This document shows, in pieces, positions 39,398 to 49,113 of a stretch of DNA of 64,000 nt. The stretch's first letter is position 1. Every line of letters begins with the position of its first letter. The DNA is from Arthrobacter sp. NIO-1057 (GTDB lineage Bacteria; Actinomycetota; Actinomycetes; Actinomycetales; Micrococcaceae). A model generated the notes under the pieces. That model was not told where the DNA came from. It did no database searches and saw only the letters and a program-made list of their open reading frames with translations. The translations under genes were made by a program, and so were the position numbers. The stretch covers positions 496,001 through 560,000 of the forward strand of contig NZ_FMAT01000001.1 in NCBI RefSeq assembly GCF_900094805.1, in the 5' to 3' direction.

Positions 39398-39904
39398 TTA
39401 TTTGTCTCCTGCTCGGCTTGCGTCGCCATGCGACGCCAGCAACTGATAAATCTTGGGGGTGTCCTCGGAGAACCGGGGACGGAATCCGGTGTCGAAGTTG
39501 AATCCTTCGCGATTCCAGCTGATCACGATCAGCCCGTTCTTTTCCACAAATTTGCCGATCATCCCGGAGGCTCGTCGCACCTCGTCGAAGTGCTCCCAGG
39601 GAATGTGCACGTCCCGACTGCCGGAGCGAATCAGGTGTACCCCCGCCTCCCCGATCTCCAAGCTGGCGTTGGTGCGCACGCCGAGATCGTGCACGGCAAT
39701 ACGATCAAGCCAGTCATCAAATTTCGTGGTGGCCACGTACATTCCGGCGAAACTGTGCTGTGCGGTGTCCTCGAACGCCTCAAAGGGTTCCGGGACCTGT
39801 GCCTGGCGGGCTTTGAGGTTCCGCCAGCCGATCAGGATCATCGTGATGCCGGCGATGATGACCAGTATCGTGATGATGACCGGGCCTAGTGCTCCCTCAG
39901 GCAT
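39398..39904 (-). CDS. Membrane-anchored PH-like protein of the pyr operon
   Basis: The product is 168 residues. One N-terminal membrane helix (about 8-27) is followed by a soluble domain (VHLIRSGSRDVHIPWEHFDEVRR, GFNFDTGFRP) with a PH/bPH-like strand pattern. I do not recognise a specific function; a gene of this kind between pyrC and carA is common in Micrococcales. It overlaps the pyrC stop by 8 bp and abuts carA, so it is fully embedded in the operon and co-translated. Confidence 0.7.
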   Translation of the reverse strand: MPEGALGPVIITILVIIAGITMILIGWRNLKARQAQVPEPFEAFEDTAQHSFAGMYVATTKFDDWLDRIAVHDLGVRTNASLEIGEAGVHLIRSGSRDVHIPWEHFDEVRRASGMIGKFVEKNGLIVISWNREGFNFDTGFRPRFSEDTPKIYQLLASHGDASRAGDK

Positions 39905-41201
39905 GGGTCACCCGCGGGGTTGACAGCTGGCCGTCGAGCACCGTGGGGTGGCCGTGGAAGAAGGTGGCACACACCGCACCGGGTAGTTCCATACCAGCGA
40001 ACGGTGAGTTCCGTCCCTTGGTGGCCATCGCCGAAGGGTCTACCACCCAGCGTGCTGCCGGATCGATGAGCGTGAGGTTCGCTGGCTCCCCGACGGCGAT
40101 CGGGCGGCCCTGATCGGCCACGCGACCAATCTGCGCTGGAACGCTGGAGGTAATGCGCGCGACGTCGGCCCAGGACAGCAACCCGGTTTCCACCAGGGTG
40201 TGCTGCACGATGGACAGCGCGGTTTCCAACCCGGTCATGCCCATAGCCGCCGCTCCCCATTCGCAGTCCTTGGACTCGGAAGGGTGCGGCGCGTGGTCGG
40301 TACCGATCACGTCGATGGTGCCATCGGCGACGCCGGCGCGCAGGGCCTGAACATCTGCCTCGCGGCGCAGTGGTGGGTTGACCTTGTACACCGGATCGTA
40401 GCTGCGGACCTTTTCATCGGTCAGCAATAGGTGGTGCGGGGTGACTTCGGCGGTGACGTTGATGCCACGAGCCTTGGCCCAGCGAATGATCTCCACCGAA
40501 CCGGCGGTGGACACGTGGCAGACGTGCAGGCGGGCACCGACGTGTTCGGCCAGCAGTACGTCGCGGGCGATGATCGACTCTTCGGCCACGGCAGGCCAGC
40601 CTGGCATGCCCAGAATGGAGGAGACTTCGCCCTCGTTCATCTGTGCGCCCTCGGTCAACCGTGGTTCCTGAGCGTGCTGGGCGATGACCCCGTCGAAGGC
40701 CTTGACGTATTCCAAGGCGCGGCGCATCAGCAGTGGGTCCCAGACACAGATGCCATCATCCGAGAACATTTTGACGGCAGCACGCGAATCGGCCATGGCA
40801 CCGATTTCGCTCAGCTGCTTTCCGGCCAGGCCCACGGTCACGGCACCAACCGGGCGAACATCAACCCATCCGGCCTGGCGGCCCAGTTCGTAGACCTGCT
40901 CTACCACGCCGGCGGTATCGGCCACCGGGGTGGAGTTGGCCATGGCGTGCACCGCAGTATAACCACCGAGGGCCGCAGCTTGGGAGCCGGTCTCGACGGT
41001 TTCGGCGTCTTCACGGCCCGGCTCGCGCAGGTGGGTGTGGGTGTCGACCAGACCAGGCAGGAGCACGAGATTCTTCGCGTCGATCACCTGGACATCACTG
41101 GTGGCTTCGATGGTGCCGATCTGGGCGATCTTGCCGTCGATGATCAACACGTCTTGGGCCTGCTCGCCAAGGATTGCGGCCTGTTGGATCAAGTAATTCA
41201 T
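39897..41201 (-). CDS. pyrC: Dihydroorotase
   Basis: The product is 434 residues, class I type. The metal-binding GLVDTHTHLREPG is at about 50-62; further metal His and Asp occur in LHVCHVSTAG and VIGTDHAPH. It cyclises carbamoyl aspartate to dihydroorotate. It starts 10 bp after pyrB. Confidence 0.97.
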   Translation of the reverse strand: MNYLIQQAAILGEQAQDVLIIDGKIAQIGTIEATSDVQVIDAKNLVLLPGLVDTHTHLREPGREDAETVETGSQAAALGGYTAVHAMANSTPVADTAGVVEQVYELGRQAGWVDVRPVGAVTVGLAGKQLSEIGAMADSRAAVKMFSDDGICVWDPLLMRRALEYVKAFDGVIAQHAQEPRLTEGAQMNEGEVSSILGMPGWPAVAEESIIARDVLLAEHVGARLHVCHVSTAGSVEIIRWAKARGINVTAEVTPHHLLLTDEKVRSYDPVYKVNPPLRREADVQALRAGVADGTIDVIGTDHAPHPSESKDCEWGAAAMGMTGLETALSIVQHTLVETGLLSWADVARITSSVPAQIGRVADQGRPIAVGEPANLTLIDPAARWVVDPSAMATKGRNSPFAGMELPGAVCATFFHGHPTVLDGQLSTPRVTHA

Positions 41202-41211
41202 GGGTCTTCTT

Positions 41212-42174
41212 TCAGATCAGGTCGCCGGAGAGGAGCATGTACAAGCTGGCCATTCGCACGGCTACGCCGTTGGTGACCTGGTCGAGCACGGTGGAACGCG
41301 GCGAGTCAGCGGCTACCGAGGAGATTTCTAGTCCGCGGTTCATCGGGCCCGGGTGCATGATCAGCGTTTCGGCACCGCTGGAATCCAACTGGGCCAGGCG
41401 TGCATCATCCAGGCCCCAGTAGCGGGAGTATTCGCGCGGATTTGGGAAGTAGGCAGCGTTCATGCGTTCGCCCTGCACGCGCAGCATCATCAGCGCGTCA
41501 ACGCCCGACGCGATCACTGCGTCTAGGTCGTAGCTGATGGTGCACGGCCAGGACTGTGTTCCGACCGGTAGCAGGGTGGGTGGGGCGATCATGGTGACTT
41601 CTGCGCCCAGGGTCTTGAGCAGCCAGAGGTTGGAGCGGGCCACGCGGGAATGCAAAATATCCCCGACGATCGCGACCTTCAGTCCGTCTAGGCCTTCGCC
41701 CACTGGGTTGGTGCCATTGCGTAGTGCCACCTGGCGGCGCAGGGTGAATGCGTCCAGCAACGCCTGGGTGGGGTGTTCGTGGGTGCCATCGCCTGCGTTG
41801 ACGATGGGCAGGCCGATCCAATCGGTGGCAGCAAGTCTGGCCGGGGCACCCGAATCTGGGTGGCGGATGACGACTGCGTCAGCACCGATGGCTAGCAGGG
41901 TTTGGGCGGTGTCCTTCAGTGATTCGCCCTTGGAGACACTGGAACCCTTGGCGGAAAAGTTGATCACGTCCGCGCTCAAGCGCTTGGCGGCCGCTTCAAA
42001 GGAGATGCGGGTACGGGTGGAGTCCTCGAAGAAGAGGTTGACCACGGTGCGTCCGCGCAGGGCCGGGAGCTTCTTGATGGCACGGGTGCCAGACTCACGC
42101 ATTTCTTCGGCGATGTCGAGGATCGAGATTGCTTCTTCGCGGGTCAAATCCGCGGTGGAGAGCAGGTGTTTCAC
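41212..42174 (-). CDS. pyrB: Aspartate carbamoyltransferase catalytic subunit
   Basis: The product is 320 residues. The carbamoyl phosphate loop [15 protein letters not shown] is near 50; [13 protein letters not shown] near 135 and the late loop [11 protein letters not shown] complete the site. It condenses carbamoyl phosphate with aspartate. No regulatory pyrI gene is in the operon. It overlaps pyrR by 4 bp. Confidence 0.97.
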   Translation of the reverse strand: MKHLLSTADLTREEAISILDIAEEMRESGTRAIKKLPALRGRTVVNLFFEDSTRTRISFEAAAKRLSADVINFSAKGSSVSKGESLKDTAQTLLAIGADAVVIRHPDSGAPARLAATDWIGLPIVNAGDGTHEHPTQALLDAFTLRRQVALRNGTNPVGEGLDGLKVAIVGDILHSRVARSNLWLLKTLGAEVTMIAPPTLLPVGTQSWPCTISYDLDAVIASGVDALMMLRVQGERMNAAYFPNPREYSRYWGLDDARLAQLDSSGAETLIMHPGPMNRGLEISSVAADSPRSTVLDQVTNGVAVRMASLYMLLSGDLI

Positions 42175-42740
42175 GCTATGCCTTCGATCATCACTTCGTT
42201 GGTTCCATCAATTTCTGCAAGGTGCACTCGCACCTTTTCGCTTTTCGCGGTGGGGAGGTTTTTACCCACATGATCTGCTCGGATCGGTAGTTCGCGGTGA
42301 CCACGGTCGACGAGCACGGCGAGGCGAACGATGCGGGGACGTCCCCAGTCGGCGAGGGCGTCTAGTGCGGCGCGAATGGTGCGACCGGAATAGAGCACGT
42401 CGTCAACGAGCACCACAACTTTGCCGTCGATCCCGCCGGCGGGAAGCCGCGTGGGAGCCGGAGTGCGTGTGGTGGAGTGGCGTAGATCGTCCCGGTACAT
42501 GGTGATGTCGAGCTGACCGACCAGAGCATTGGGGTCAAGGTCACCGGGAGCTGTTGCCGCGATGCGCTGGGCGAGGCGCTGAGCCAGTGGGAAGCCACGG
42601 CTGGGAATGCCCAAGAGGACCAGGTCATCTGTGCCCTTGTTGGCCTCGATAATTTCGAAAGCCACGCGAGTGAGTACACGATCGATGTCATCGCCGGTAA
42701 GTACCGTACGCGACACATCTGGCACTGAATTTTCATTCAT
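42171..42740 (-). CDS. pyrR: Bifunctional pyr operon regulator / uracil phosphoribosyltransferase PyrR
   Basis: The product is 189 residues. The PRPP loop [20 protein letters not shown] near 106-125 is the PRTase signature. PyrR binds pyr mRNA when UMP is high. The ATG at 42740 is 8 nt after GGGAGAGG; the upstream GTG at 42749 sits directly on that ribosome site and is unlikely. It is first in pyrR-pyrB-pyrC-PH-carA-carB-pyrF. Confidence 0.96.
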   Translation of the reverse strand: MNENSVPDVSRTVLTGDDIDRVLTRVAFEIIEANKGTDDLVLLGIPSRGFPLAQRLAQRIAATAPGDLDPNALVGQLDITMYRDDLRHSTTRTPAPTRLPAGGIDGKVVVLVDDVLYSGRTIRAALDALADWGRPRIVRLAVLVDRGHRELPIRADHVGKNLPTAKSEKVRVHLAEIDGTNEVMIEGIA

Positions 42741-42753
42741 GCTGTGCACCTCT

Positions 42754-42780
42754 CCCTTCTCCGCCTCACAGGACGGGATT
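42754..42780 (-). promoter_or_regulatory. PyrR-binding RNA hairpin overlapping the pyrR ribosome site
   Basis: The minus strand reads TCCTGTGAGGC at 42773-42763, matching the PyrR recognition core UCCNGNGAGG. It can fold as an upper stem (CC with GG) and a lower extension (CCC/GGG) with bulges. The element ends just before the GGAG/GGGAGAGG ribosome region, so PyrR binding could block pyrR translation, as reported for mycobacteria, rather than cause transcription attenuation. No terminator is seen downstream. Confidence 0.75.
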
Positions 42781-43015
42781 TAAAGGAATGTTGCTAATTC
42801 AAATTATCACGAGCGGGCACCGAATCCCTAGCGGAAAGCTATGCATGACACTGAATAACCCGTGAGATCAATCACCGCGGTTCGTTCGATAAGAATTTGA
42901 GAGCGCTCGATGATGCTGATTGTTGGTACCAAGCAGAAATGAGAGCTTGAAGTGTTGGGTAGAGCACAGCCTCATTATGTAGGCTGCGGGGTGTTCAGCT
43001 GGTATTTTTTATGCG
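42781..43015. other. Intergenic region upstream of pyrR
   Basis: On minus, GATAAT (42808-42803) is a possible -10 for pyrR, without a clear -35. A small hairpin (CAGCCT and AGGCTG, about 42969-42988) may end the DinB transcript. No gene is seen. Confidence 0.35.
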
Positions 43016-43525
43016 CTACTGTCCGACCCGGCCATCAATACATTCGCTCAGCAGGTCGGCATGGCCACAATGCCGGGCATACTCCTCGATCCTGTGCACT
43101 TGAAGTTCTCGCACTGCGATCTGCTCCCGGCCGATGAGCAGCCCTAGGTCCTGGTACTGCGCCACTCGTGAATCGGTGACCTGTTGTTCGTCGTGAAGAA
43201 TTTCCAGGGCTTGGTCGAAGGTTTCTGGTTCCTCGTCGACGTCATTAAAGTCTGCGTCATGAGGTCCAAAAATGCGTCCTTGCTTTTGGCCGTAGGTAAT
43301 CCAGTTGCGCCAGTCGCGTTCCACCTCGGCTAAGTGACGCAGCAATCCCAGCAGGGACATGGTTGATGGCGGTACGGAGCGTTGCGCCAATTGTTGCGGA
43401 TTGAGCCCCTGACATTTCAGCTCCAGGGTCATTCGGTAGTCCCTGAGGTACCTGAGATAGGTTTGTGCCTCCCCCACCGGATCTGGTTCGTCAGTGTCCC
43501 GCGGATCCTCATCCGGGCCAACCAC
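43016..43525 (-). CDS. DinB/DUF664 family protein
   Basis: The product is 169 residues. It matches DUF664, an actinobacterial branch of the DinB superfamily: SLLGLLRHLAEVERDWRNW near 60 (first metal His) and RHCGHADLLSECIDG near the C-terminus. Many such proteins are mycothiol-dependent metal enzymes or S-transferases; the substrate is unknown here. The GTG start lacks a good ribosome site, so the N-terminus is uncertain. It stands alone between pyrR and the nusB terminator. Confidence 0.82.
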   Translation of the reverse strand: MVGPDEDPRDTDEPDPVGEAQTYLRYLRDYRMTLELKCQGLNPQQLAQRSVPPSTMSLLGLLRHLAEVERDWRNWITYGQKQGRIFGPHDADFNDVDEEPETFDQALEILHDEQQVTDSRVAQYQDLGLLIGREQIAVRELQVHRIEEYARHCGHADLLSECIDGRVGQ

Positions 43526-43644
43526 ATGTCAGGCACTTCTACCGATTTGCTCCAGCGTTCTGGCACATGTTTCATCGCACCATATTCACGCGTGCGAGAG
43601 TCCGGGGCAAGGGTCCAGCTCGGGGCTGCACGCATTTTGGACGC

Positions 43645-43691
43645 AAAAAAGCCTGGGCCAGACTTCCACTAGGGAAATCCGGCCCAGGCTT
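43645..43691 (-). terminator. Terminator of the operon ending in nusB
   Basis: An 11-bp perfect stem (43649-43659 AAGCCTGGGCC with 43681-43691) encloses a 21-nt loop containing a small inner hairpin. TTTTTTG follows on minus. It lies 33 bp after the nusB stop. Confidence 0.92.
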
Positions 43692-43724
43692 TGATATAGA
43701 ACGTGTTGAGACAGAGAGGCGAAA

Positions 43725-44135
43725 TTAGTCGACCAGGGTGTCCTTGACGCTTTGGATTCGACCCAAAACGCCGTTAACAAATTCTGGAGACTCATCGGTC
43801 GAAAGCTCACGAACATTAACCACGGCTTCTGCCACGGCTACCGCGTCGGGAACATCGTCGTTGTACAGCAATTCCCACACGCCGATGCGCAGAACTGCGC
43901 GGTCAACCGCTGGCATGCGCTCGATGGTCCAGTCCTTGACGTAGCTTTCGAGAACTTCGTCAATACGGTCCAGGTGGGCCATGACGCCTTCGATAATGGT
44001 CAGCGAGTACTCGTTGAGCACGATGTCCGAGTTTTCTCGACGCGAGATGGCCACCTTCATGGGGTCGACATCTCGGGCCTCTGCCTCAAAAAGAAATTCG
44101 AGGGCTCGACGACGGGCTTTGGCGCGGGCTCTCAC
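43725..44135 (-). CDS. nusB: Transcription antitermination factor NusB
   Basis: The product is 136 residues, all-helical, with the NusB pattern RARAKARRRALEFLFEAEAR at the start and MPAVDRAVLRIGVWELLY near 75. With NusE it binds boxA RNA and supports rRNA antitermination. The GTG start overlaps the efp stop by 1 bp. Its downstream hairpin ends the operon. Confidence 0.95.
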   Translation of the reverse strand: MRARAKARRRALEFLFEAEARDVDPMKVAISRRENSDIVLNEYSLTIIEGVMAHLDRIDEVLESYVKDWTIERMPAVDRAVLRIGVWELLYNDDVPDAVAVAEAVVNVRELSTDESPEFVNGVLGRIQSVKDTLVD

Positions 44136-44695
44136 TAGTTGACACGACCCAGGTAATCGCCGGTGCGGGTGTCAACCTTGACCTTGGTGTTCTGCTCTAC
44201 GAACAGTGGAACCTGGATTTCCAGGCCGGTTTCCAAGGTGGCTGGCTTGGTGCCTGCCGAGGAGCGGTCGCCCTGCAGGCCTGGCTCGGTGTAGGTGATT
44301 TCAAGGATCACCGAAGCTGGTAGTTCCAGGTACAGTGGGCTGCCATCGTGCATAGCGATGGTCAGTTCCTGGTTTTCCAGCATGTAGCCGGCAGCATCTC
44401 CGACGGTTTCACCGGCAACGGTGATCTGGTCGTAGTCTTCCAGGTTCATGAAAACGTAGTCTTCGCCATCCTGGTAGAGGTACTGGTAATCGCGGCGGTC
44501 AACGGTTGCGGTTTCGATCTTGGTGCCGGCGTTGTAGGTCTTGTCGACCACCTTGCCCGAAAGCACGTTGCGCATCTTGGTGCGAACGAAAGCGCCACCC
44601 TTACCTGGCTTGACGTGCTGGAAGTCGATGATGGTCCAGAGCTGGCCCTCGATCTTCAGAACTACACCATTTTTAATGTCAGTTGTATCCGCCAC
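44135..44695 (-). CDS. efp: Elongation factor P
   Basis: The product is 186 residues with three beta domains. The loop tip [10 protein letters not shown] carries Lys32, the residue modified in some species; no modification genes are nearby. EF-P relieves ribosome stalling at consecutive prolines. It directly precedes nusB and starts about 110 bp after the TPR gene, with an inverted repeat between them. Confidence 0.97.
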   Translation of the reverse strand: MADTTDIKNGVVLKIEGQLWTIIDFQHVKPGKGGAFVRTKMRNVLSGKVVDKTYNAGTKIETATVDRRDYQYLYQDGEDYVFMNLEDYDQITVAGETVGDAAGYMLENQELTIAMHDGSPLYLELPASVILEITYTEPGLQGDRSSAGTKPATLETGLEIQVPLFVEQNTKVKVDTRTGDYLGRVN

Positions 44696-44759
44696 GTTTC
44701 CTCAATCCTCTATTGACGCCAGCATGCACCAGCCTTATCAAAAATCCATCTACAAGTTT

Positions 44760-44787
44760 ACCCTAATCGAAAGCCGATCGTTAGGGT
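44760..44787. repeat. Inverted repeat between the TPR gene and efp
   Basis: ACCCTAA (44760-44766) and TTAGGGT (44781-44787) pair, with a further CGA/TCG pair inside. No U-run follows on minus, so a weak terminator or the foot of a regulatory site are both possible. Confidence 0.45.
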
Positions 44788-44805
44788 TGCGCACGGTGGC
44801 GCTCG

Positions 44806-45336
44806 TTACTGTGCTACCCGCTGCTCGGCGATATTGAGGCAAATGCTCGAAGCGTTGACCAAATAAGCGTCGTCATTCAGCGCGATGCGCAGGTCCATGG
44901 CCTTGCGGAAACGCGTCGCTGCCGCTTTGAAGTCGCCCTTCGCGAAGAAGGACAGGCCTAGGTGGTGATGCATCAGCGGTTCGTAGTCGGTGCCAGCAAA
45001 CTCTTCCGCCAGCTTGCGTAGGCGGTTGATGGCACGATCAAAGTCACCCTGCATGCGGGTCAGCTCGGTATCCAAAACGCGCAGGTGTGCGTTGGTTGGA
45101 TCCACCAGACGGGATTCAGCGATCAGTTCGCCAGCCTCGGCAAGATCGCCACGCGCCAAAAGAATCATGACCTGATCGGTCGGCGAACCGACCTGCATCT
45201 GGTGTTCGGCGGCCTGCGCGTCGGCGACATATGGCTTGAGGGTTTCCGGATCGATCAGCACGCCGTTGACCGACGTTCCAACACCTTGGCGGTTTACCGA
45301 TGCGACGTCAATGGCGTATGCGGTGTAATCACCCAT
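44806..45336 (-). CDS. Tetratricopeptide-repeat protein
   Basis: The product is 176 residues. After a short N-terminal segment that names no domain (YTAYAIDVASVNRQGVG), helical repeats resembling TPR units run through about 55-165 (LLARGDLAEAGELIAESRLVDPTN, LGLSFFAKGDFKAAATRFRKAM). It is probably a protein-protein interaction scaffold of unknown partner. The ATG lies 3 bp after the aroB stop, so it belongs to the aro transcript. Confidence 0.75.
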   Translation of the reverse strand: MGDYTAYAIDVASVNRQGVGTSVNGVLIDPETLKPYVADAQAAEHQMQVGSPTDQVMILLARGDLAEAGELIAESRLVDPTNAHLRVLDTELTRMQGDFDRAINRLRKLAEEFAGTDYEPLMHHHLGLSFFAKGDFKAAATRFRKAMDLRIALNDDAYLVNASSICLNIAEQRVAQ

Positions 45337-45339
45337 TTT

Positions 45340-46431
45340 TCATTCCCCGATTTCCTGGTAGGCCGCGAAGAGCAGCGAGTTATCCGGTACTTCGTAGATG
45401 CGTGGCTTAGCGATGTCCTCAAGAACGACGAAGCGTAGCTGGTTGCCACGGGTCTTCTTATCGCGCTTCATGCCGTCGAGCAGCGCCGCCCAGCGGTCAT
45501 TGCGGTAGGTGGTTGGCAGTCCGAGGGACTTCAAAATGCTCACGTGTCGATCGGCCACGGCATCAGAGGTGTAGCCCACGGAGCGACCCAACTCAGCAGC
45601 GAAGCTCAGCCCGATGGACACGGCTGCACCGTGACGCATCTGGTAACGCTCGGCAAGCTCGATGGCGTGAGCCAAGGTGTGACCGTAGTTCAAGAATTCG
45701 CGCTCACCGGATTCCTTCAAATCCCGAGATACCACGTCCGCCTTGACGGCGATGGTGCGTTCGATCAGTTCCCGCAGGCGCTCACTGCCGGGGTTCACGG
45801 CATCTTCCGGGTCTTCCTCGATCAGCTCGAGGATGCGTTCGTCGGCGATGAAACCGGTCTTGACGATCTCAGCCATGCCGGTCACCAATTCGTTCTTTGG
45901 CAAAGTGGCCAAAGCGTCCAGATCGGCGAGTACCGCGGCAGGAGGATGGAAGGCACCCACGAGGTTTTTACCCTCAGCGGTGTTAATACCGGTCTTGCCA
46001 CCCACAGCAGCGTCGACCATAGCTAGCAGCGAGGTAGGAATGTGAATGACCTTGACCCCGCGCAACCAGGTGGCTGCCACAAAACCGGCCAGATCGGTGA
46101 CTGCGCCACCACCCACGGAAATAACGGCGTCACTGCGGGTGAAGTCGTTCTTGCCCAGAACTTCCCAGCAAAAAGAGGCGACCTGAATGTGCTTGCCTTC
46201 TTCGGCGTCCGGGATTTCTGCGGTGAGTGCTTCGAGACCAACGTTGGCCAGCTCGTCACGAACAACATCGCCGGTGGCGCGAAGAGCGCGAGGGTGGATC
46301 ACCAAAACCTTTTTGACCGAAGGTCCCAGTAGTTCGGGCAGTTGCCCCAACAATGAGTTGCCAACCAGTACCGGATATGATTCGGCGGCAGTGTTTCCTG
46401 AGACCTTGAGTGTGGTCGGTGCGAGTGGCAT
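45340..46431 (-). CDS. aroB: 3-dehydroquinate synthase
   Basis: The product is 363 residues. NAD-binding [19 protein letters not shown] near 100, [16 protein letters not shown] near 125, zinc His in [14 protein letters not shown] near 235. It converts DAHP to 3-dehydroquinate. The ATG at 46431 has AGGAGG 10 nt upstream; an earlier frame start at 46497 is not supported by a ribosome site. Confidence 0.96.
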   Translation of the reverse strand: MPLAPTTLKVSGNTAAESYPVLVGNSLLGQLPELLGPSVKKVLVIHPRALRATGDVVRDELANVGLEALTAEIPDAEEGKHIQVASFCWEVLGKNDFTRSDAVISVGGGAVTDLAGFVAATWLRGVKVIHIPTSLLAMVDAAVGGKTGINTAEGKNLVGAFHPPAAVLADLDALATLPKNELVTGMAEIVKTGFIADERILELIEEDPEDAVNPGSERLRELIERTIAVKADVVSRDLKESGEREFLNYGHTLAHAIELAERYQMRHGAAVSIGLSFAAELGRSVGYTSDAVADRHVSILKSLGLPTTYRNDRWAALLDGMKRDKKTRGNQLRFVVLEDIAKPRIYEVPDNSLLFAAYQEIGE

Positions 46432-46510
46432 CAGTCTATTTCCTCCTGATGGTGCTGATTTGTCTAGCGTACGCGCGTGAATGAGAAGATTTTGCATCTC
46501 GTGGCGCTAA

Positions 46511-46999
46511 TCACAACTGGTTAAGCTGCGGCAAAATCTCTTCGACAATTTGTAGAACTGACTTGCCGTCAACCCTTACATGCACGTCAGCTAACATTTC
46601 GTAAATTGGTCGGCGTTTTTCATAGACCGAAGCCCAAACGGTGAGTGCTTCATCACCAGCGAGCAACGGGCGGTTTGAGTCCGCTTTAATCCGCTCAGCG
46701 GCGCCCTGAGGGCTCAACTCCAGATACACCACGGTTCCCCGTGAGAGCAGTTGCTGGTTTTCCTCGCGCAAGACCGCGCCGCCACCGGTGGCAACTACCC
46801 CGGTACGCAGACGCGAGAGCGCCTGGACTTCCAGGTCGCGGAAGTGCTGCTCACCGTGGGCGGCGAAAATTTCGGGAATGGTGCCGTGATGGGCCACCAC
46901 CGCGGCATCCGAGTCAGCGAAACTTGTTGATAAGGCCGTGGCCAGTGACCTGCCCACGGTGGACTTGCCACTGGCCATCGGACCAATGAGGTAAATCAT
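46511..46999 (-). CDS. aroK: Shikimate kinase
   Basis: The product is 162 residues, P-loop GPMASGKST at 6-14, substrate-binding Asp and Arg in SFADSDAAV and QHFRDLEV, and VATGGGAVL near 69. It phosphorylates shikimate at O3 using ATP. It lies 13 bp after aroC and 79 bp before aroB. Confidence 0.95.
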   Translation of the reverse strand: MIYLIGPMASGKSTVGRSLATALSTSFADSDAAVVAHHGTIPEIFAAHGEQHFRDLEVQALSRLRTGVVATGGGAVLREENQQLLSRGTVVYLELSPQGAAERIKADSNRPLLAGDEALTVWASVYEKRRPIYEMLADVHVRVDGKSVLQIVEEILPQLNQL

Positions 47000-47012
47000 T
47001 ACCGAATGCTTC

Positions 47013-48212
47013 CTAGACGCCAGTCGAACCCAGATTATCCGGGATGTTGGCTAGGTAGGAGTCGATATTGCGCTTGGTTTCGGCCACCGAATCGCCGCCG
47101 AACTTCTCCAGCAACGACTGGGCGAGCACCAAGGCGACCATGGCTTCAGCAACGACGCCAGCAGCTGGCACGGCACAAACATCCGAACGCTGGTGATGCG
47201 CGGTGGTGTCCTCACCGGTGGCGGTGTCCACGGTGCGCAGTGCGCGAGGCACGGTAGCGATCGGCTTCATGCCGGCGCGAACACGCAGGACCTCGCCGAT
47301 GCTCATGCCACCTTCGATGCCACCGGCACGGTTGGAATTACGCTTGATGCTGCCATCTTCGGCGTGAACAATTTCGTCGTGGGCTGCGGAGCCACGGCGG
47401 GCAGCAGTAGCGAAGCCATCGCCCACTTCCACACCCTTGATCGCCTGGATACCCATCAGGGCTGCGGCCAGACGTGCATCCAAACGGCGATCCCAGTGTA
47501 CGTAGGAACCAATGCCTGGAGGCAGGTTGTAGGCCAAAACCTCAACGACGCCACCCAGGGTCTCCCCCGCCTTGTGTGCATCGTCGACCTCGGCCACCAT
47601 GGCTTGGCTGGTCGCCGGATCAAAGCAGCGCAGTGGATCGGCGTCCAGCGCCAGGACGTCGCTGGCAGTTGGAGGTGGTGCATCGGCTGGTGCCGAGACT
47701 GCGCCAATAGCGGTGGTGTGTGAGACCAGTTCGATGCCTAGGTCATTGAGGAAGCGGGAGGCAACGGCACCGAGCGCCACACGGGCCGCGGTTTCACGAG
47801 CGCTGGCACGCTCGAGGATCGGGCGGGCATCGTCAAAACCGTACTTCTGCATCCCGGTGAAGTCTGCGTGACCTGGACGAGGGCGGGTCAGCGGCGCATT
47901 ACGTGCCATGGATGCCAATTCGTCAAGATCAACAGGGTCGGCGTTCATAACGCGTTCCCACTTAGGCCATTCGGTATTACCGATTTCGATGGCCACCGGG
48001 CCACCCTGGGTCTTTCCATGGCGTACGCCGCCAAGGAAAGTGACCTGGTCCTTTTCAAACTTCATTCGCGCGCCACGGCCATAGCCTAGACGGCGGCGAG
48101 CTAATGCTTCGCGTACAACTTCGCTATCTACCGATACCCCGGCAGGTAGCCCTTCAAGAATTCCAACGAGTGCCGGGCCATGCGATTCGCCCGCGGTCAA
48201 CCAACGCAACAT
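47013..48212 (-). CDS. aroC: Chorismate synthase
   Basis: The product is 399 residues. The signature [18 protein letters not shown] opens the protein; FMN-binding motifs such as [11 protein letters not shown] and RPGHADF are present. It makes chorismate from EPSP with reduced FMN. The ATG at 48212 is chosen from the family start; an ATG at 48221 would add MED and has a slightly better spaced AGG. It follows aroE by 29 bp. Confidence 0.96.
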   Translation of the reverse strand: MLRWLTAGESHGPALVGILEGLPAGVSVDSEVVREALARRRLGYGRGARMKFEKDQVTFLGGVRHGKTQGGPVAIEIGNTEWPKWERVMNADPVDLDELASMARNAPLTRPRPGHADFTGMQKYGFDDARPILERASARETAARVALGAVASRFLNDLGIELVSHTTAIGAVSAPADAPPPTASDVLALDADPLRCFDPATSQAMVAEVDDAHKAGETLGGVVEVLAYNLPPGIGSYVHWDRRLDARLAAALMGIQAIKGVEVGDGFATAARRGSAAHDEIVHAEDGSIKRNSNRAGGIEGGMSIGEVLRVRAGMKPIATVPRALRTVDTATGEDTTAHHQRSDVCAVPAAGVVAEAMVALVLAQSLLEKFGGDSVAETKRNIDSYLANIPDNLGSTGV

Positions 48213-48241
48213 GTCCTCCATTTTGCCATGACCTGAACCAA

Positions 48242-49081
48242 TTACTGGTGTCGAACTAGCCCTAGAGAGTCATACATCGCATTTGTGACGTCGATGCGTC
48301 GAGCCTCATCCCACGCGTCACCGGTAAATAAACGCACTTGTTCCACGGCCTGATGGATCAGCATGTGAAGCCCGGAAATCACCGGTCCTTGCCAGGAGGC
48401 GGCCAACTGTGAGGGCCATGGATCGTAGGCGACATCCAGCAAAATTCCGGTGCCGGAACCAATGGTTGGCACCCAACTATCGCCCGCGCGTGGCGGCAGG
48501 GTGCTAAAGACTAGGGGCTGATCGCGCAACTGTTGTGCGAGATCGCCGGTGATCGCGGAGACTTCATGAAGCACCGGATTCAGGCCCAATTCTGTGGCCA
48601 AGTCCATAGCGCGCTGGGCACGTTGGGCGGTGCGAACCACCAGGCTCACCTGTTTCACGCCAAGCTCGGCGCTAGCGCGCAACGCGGCCAAGGCAGTATT
48701 GCCCGAACCTAGGATCATCGCCTGATCGGTGCTGGTGAGCGAAAAATCAGCGAGGGCCCGAACCAGCCCGTCCACGTCCGTGTTCTCACCAAACAGGGAG
48801 CCATCTTCACGCACCACGATGGTATTCAGGGCGCCGAGTTGTTGCACCCGAGTGGACACCTCGTCCATGAGCGGAACAAAAGCATCCTTCAGCGGCATGG
48901 TGACCGAGCAACCGGCCCAATTTTCCTGACGTAGCCGGGCTACATGCTCGGCACACTGCACCGGCTCAAGGTCGATGGCCTCGTAGCTCAGCTTTGCGCC
49001 CAAGAGCTCGTAGGCGGTGCGGTGTAGTACCGGTGACTTGGAGTGCCCGACAGGGTGGCCCAGAACGGCAGCCTGCTTCAT
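48242..49081 (-). CDS. aroE: Shikimate dehydrogenase
   Basis: The product is 279 residues. Substrate loop [16 protein letters not shown] near 7-22, catalytic Lys in [12 protein letters not shown] near 64, nucleotide fold [12 protein letters not shown] near 123. It reduces 3-dehydroshikimate. The cofactor loop VVRTAQRAQ contains Arg residues consistent with NADPH. The start is taken at ATG 49081; a TTG at 49084 is next to it. It follows mltG by 32 bp. Confidence 0.95.
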   Translation of the reverse strand: MKQAAVLGHPVGHSKSPVLHRTAYELLGAKLSYEAIDLEPVQCAEHVARLRQENWAGCSVTMPLKDAFVPLMDEVSTRVQQLGALNTIVVREDGSLFGENTDVDGLVRALADFSLTSTDQAMILGSGNTALAALRASAELGVKQVSLVVRTAQRAQRAMDLATELGLNPVLHEVSAITGDLAQQLRDQPLVFSTLPPRAGDSWVPTIGSGTGILLDVAYDPWPSQLAASWQGPVISGLHMLIHQAVEQVRLFTGDAWDEARRIDVTNAMYDSLGLVRHQ

Positions 49082-49113
49082 CAATTCATGTACTTTCTGC
49101 GGTGTTCAGGCGC

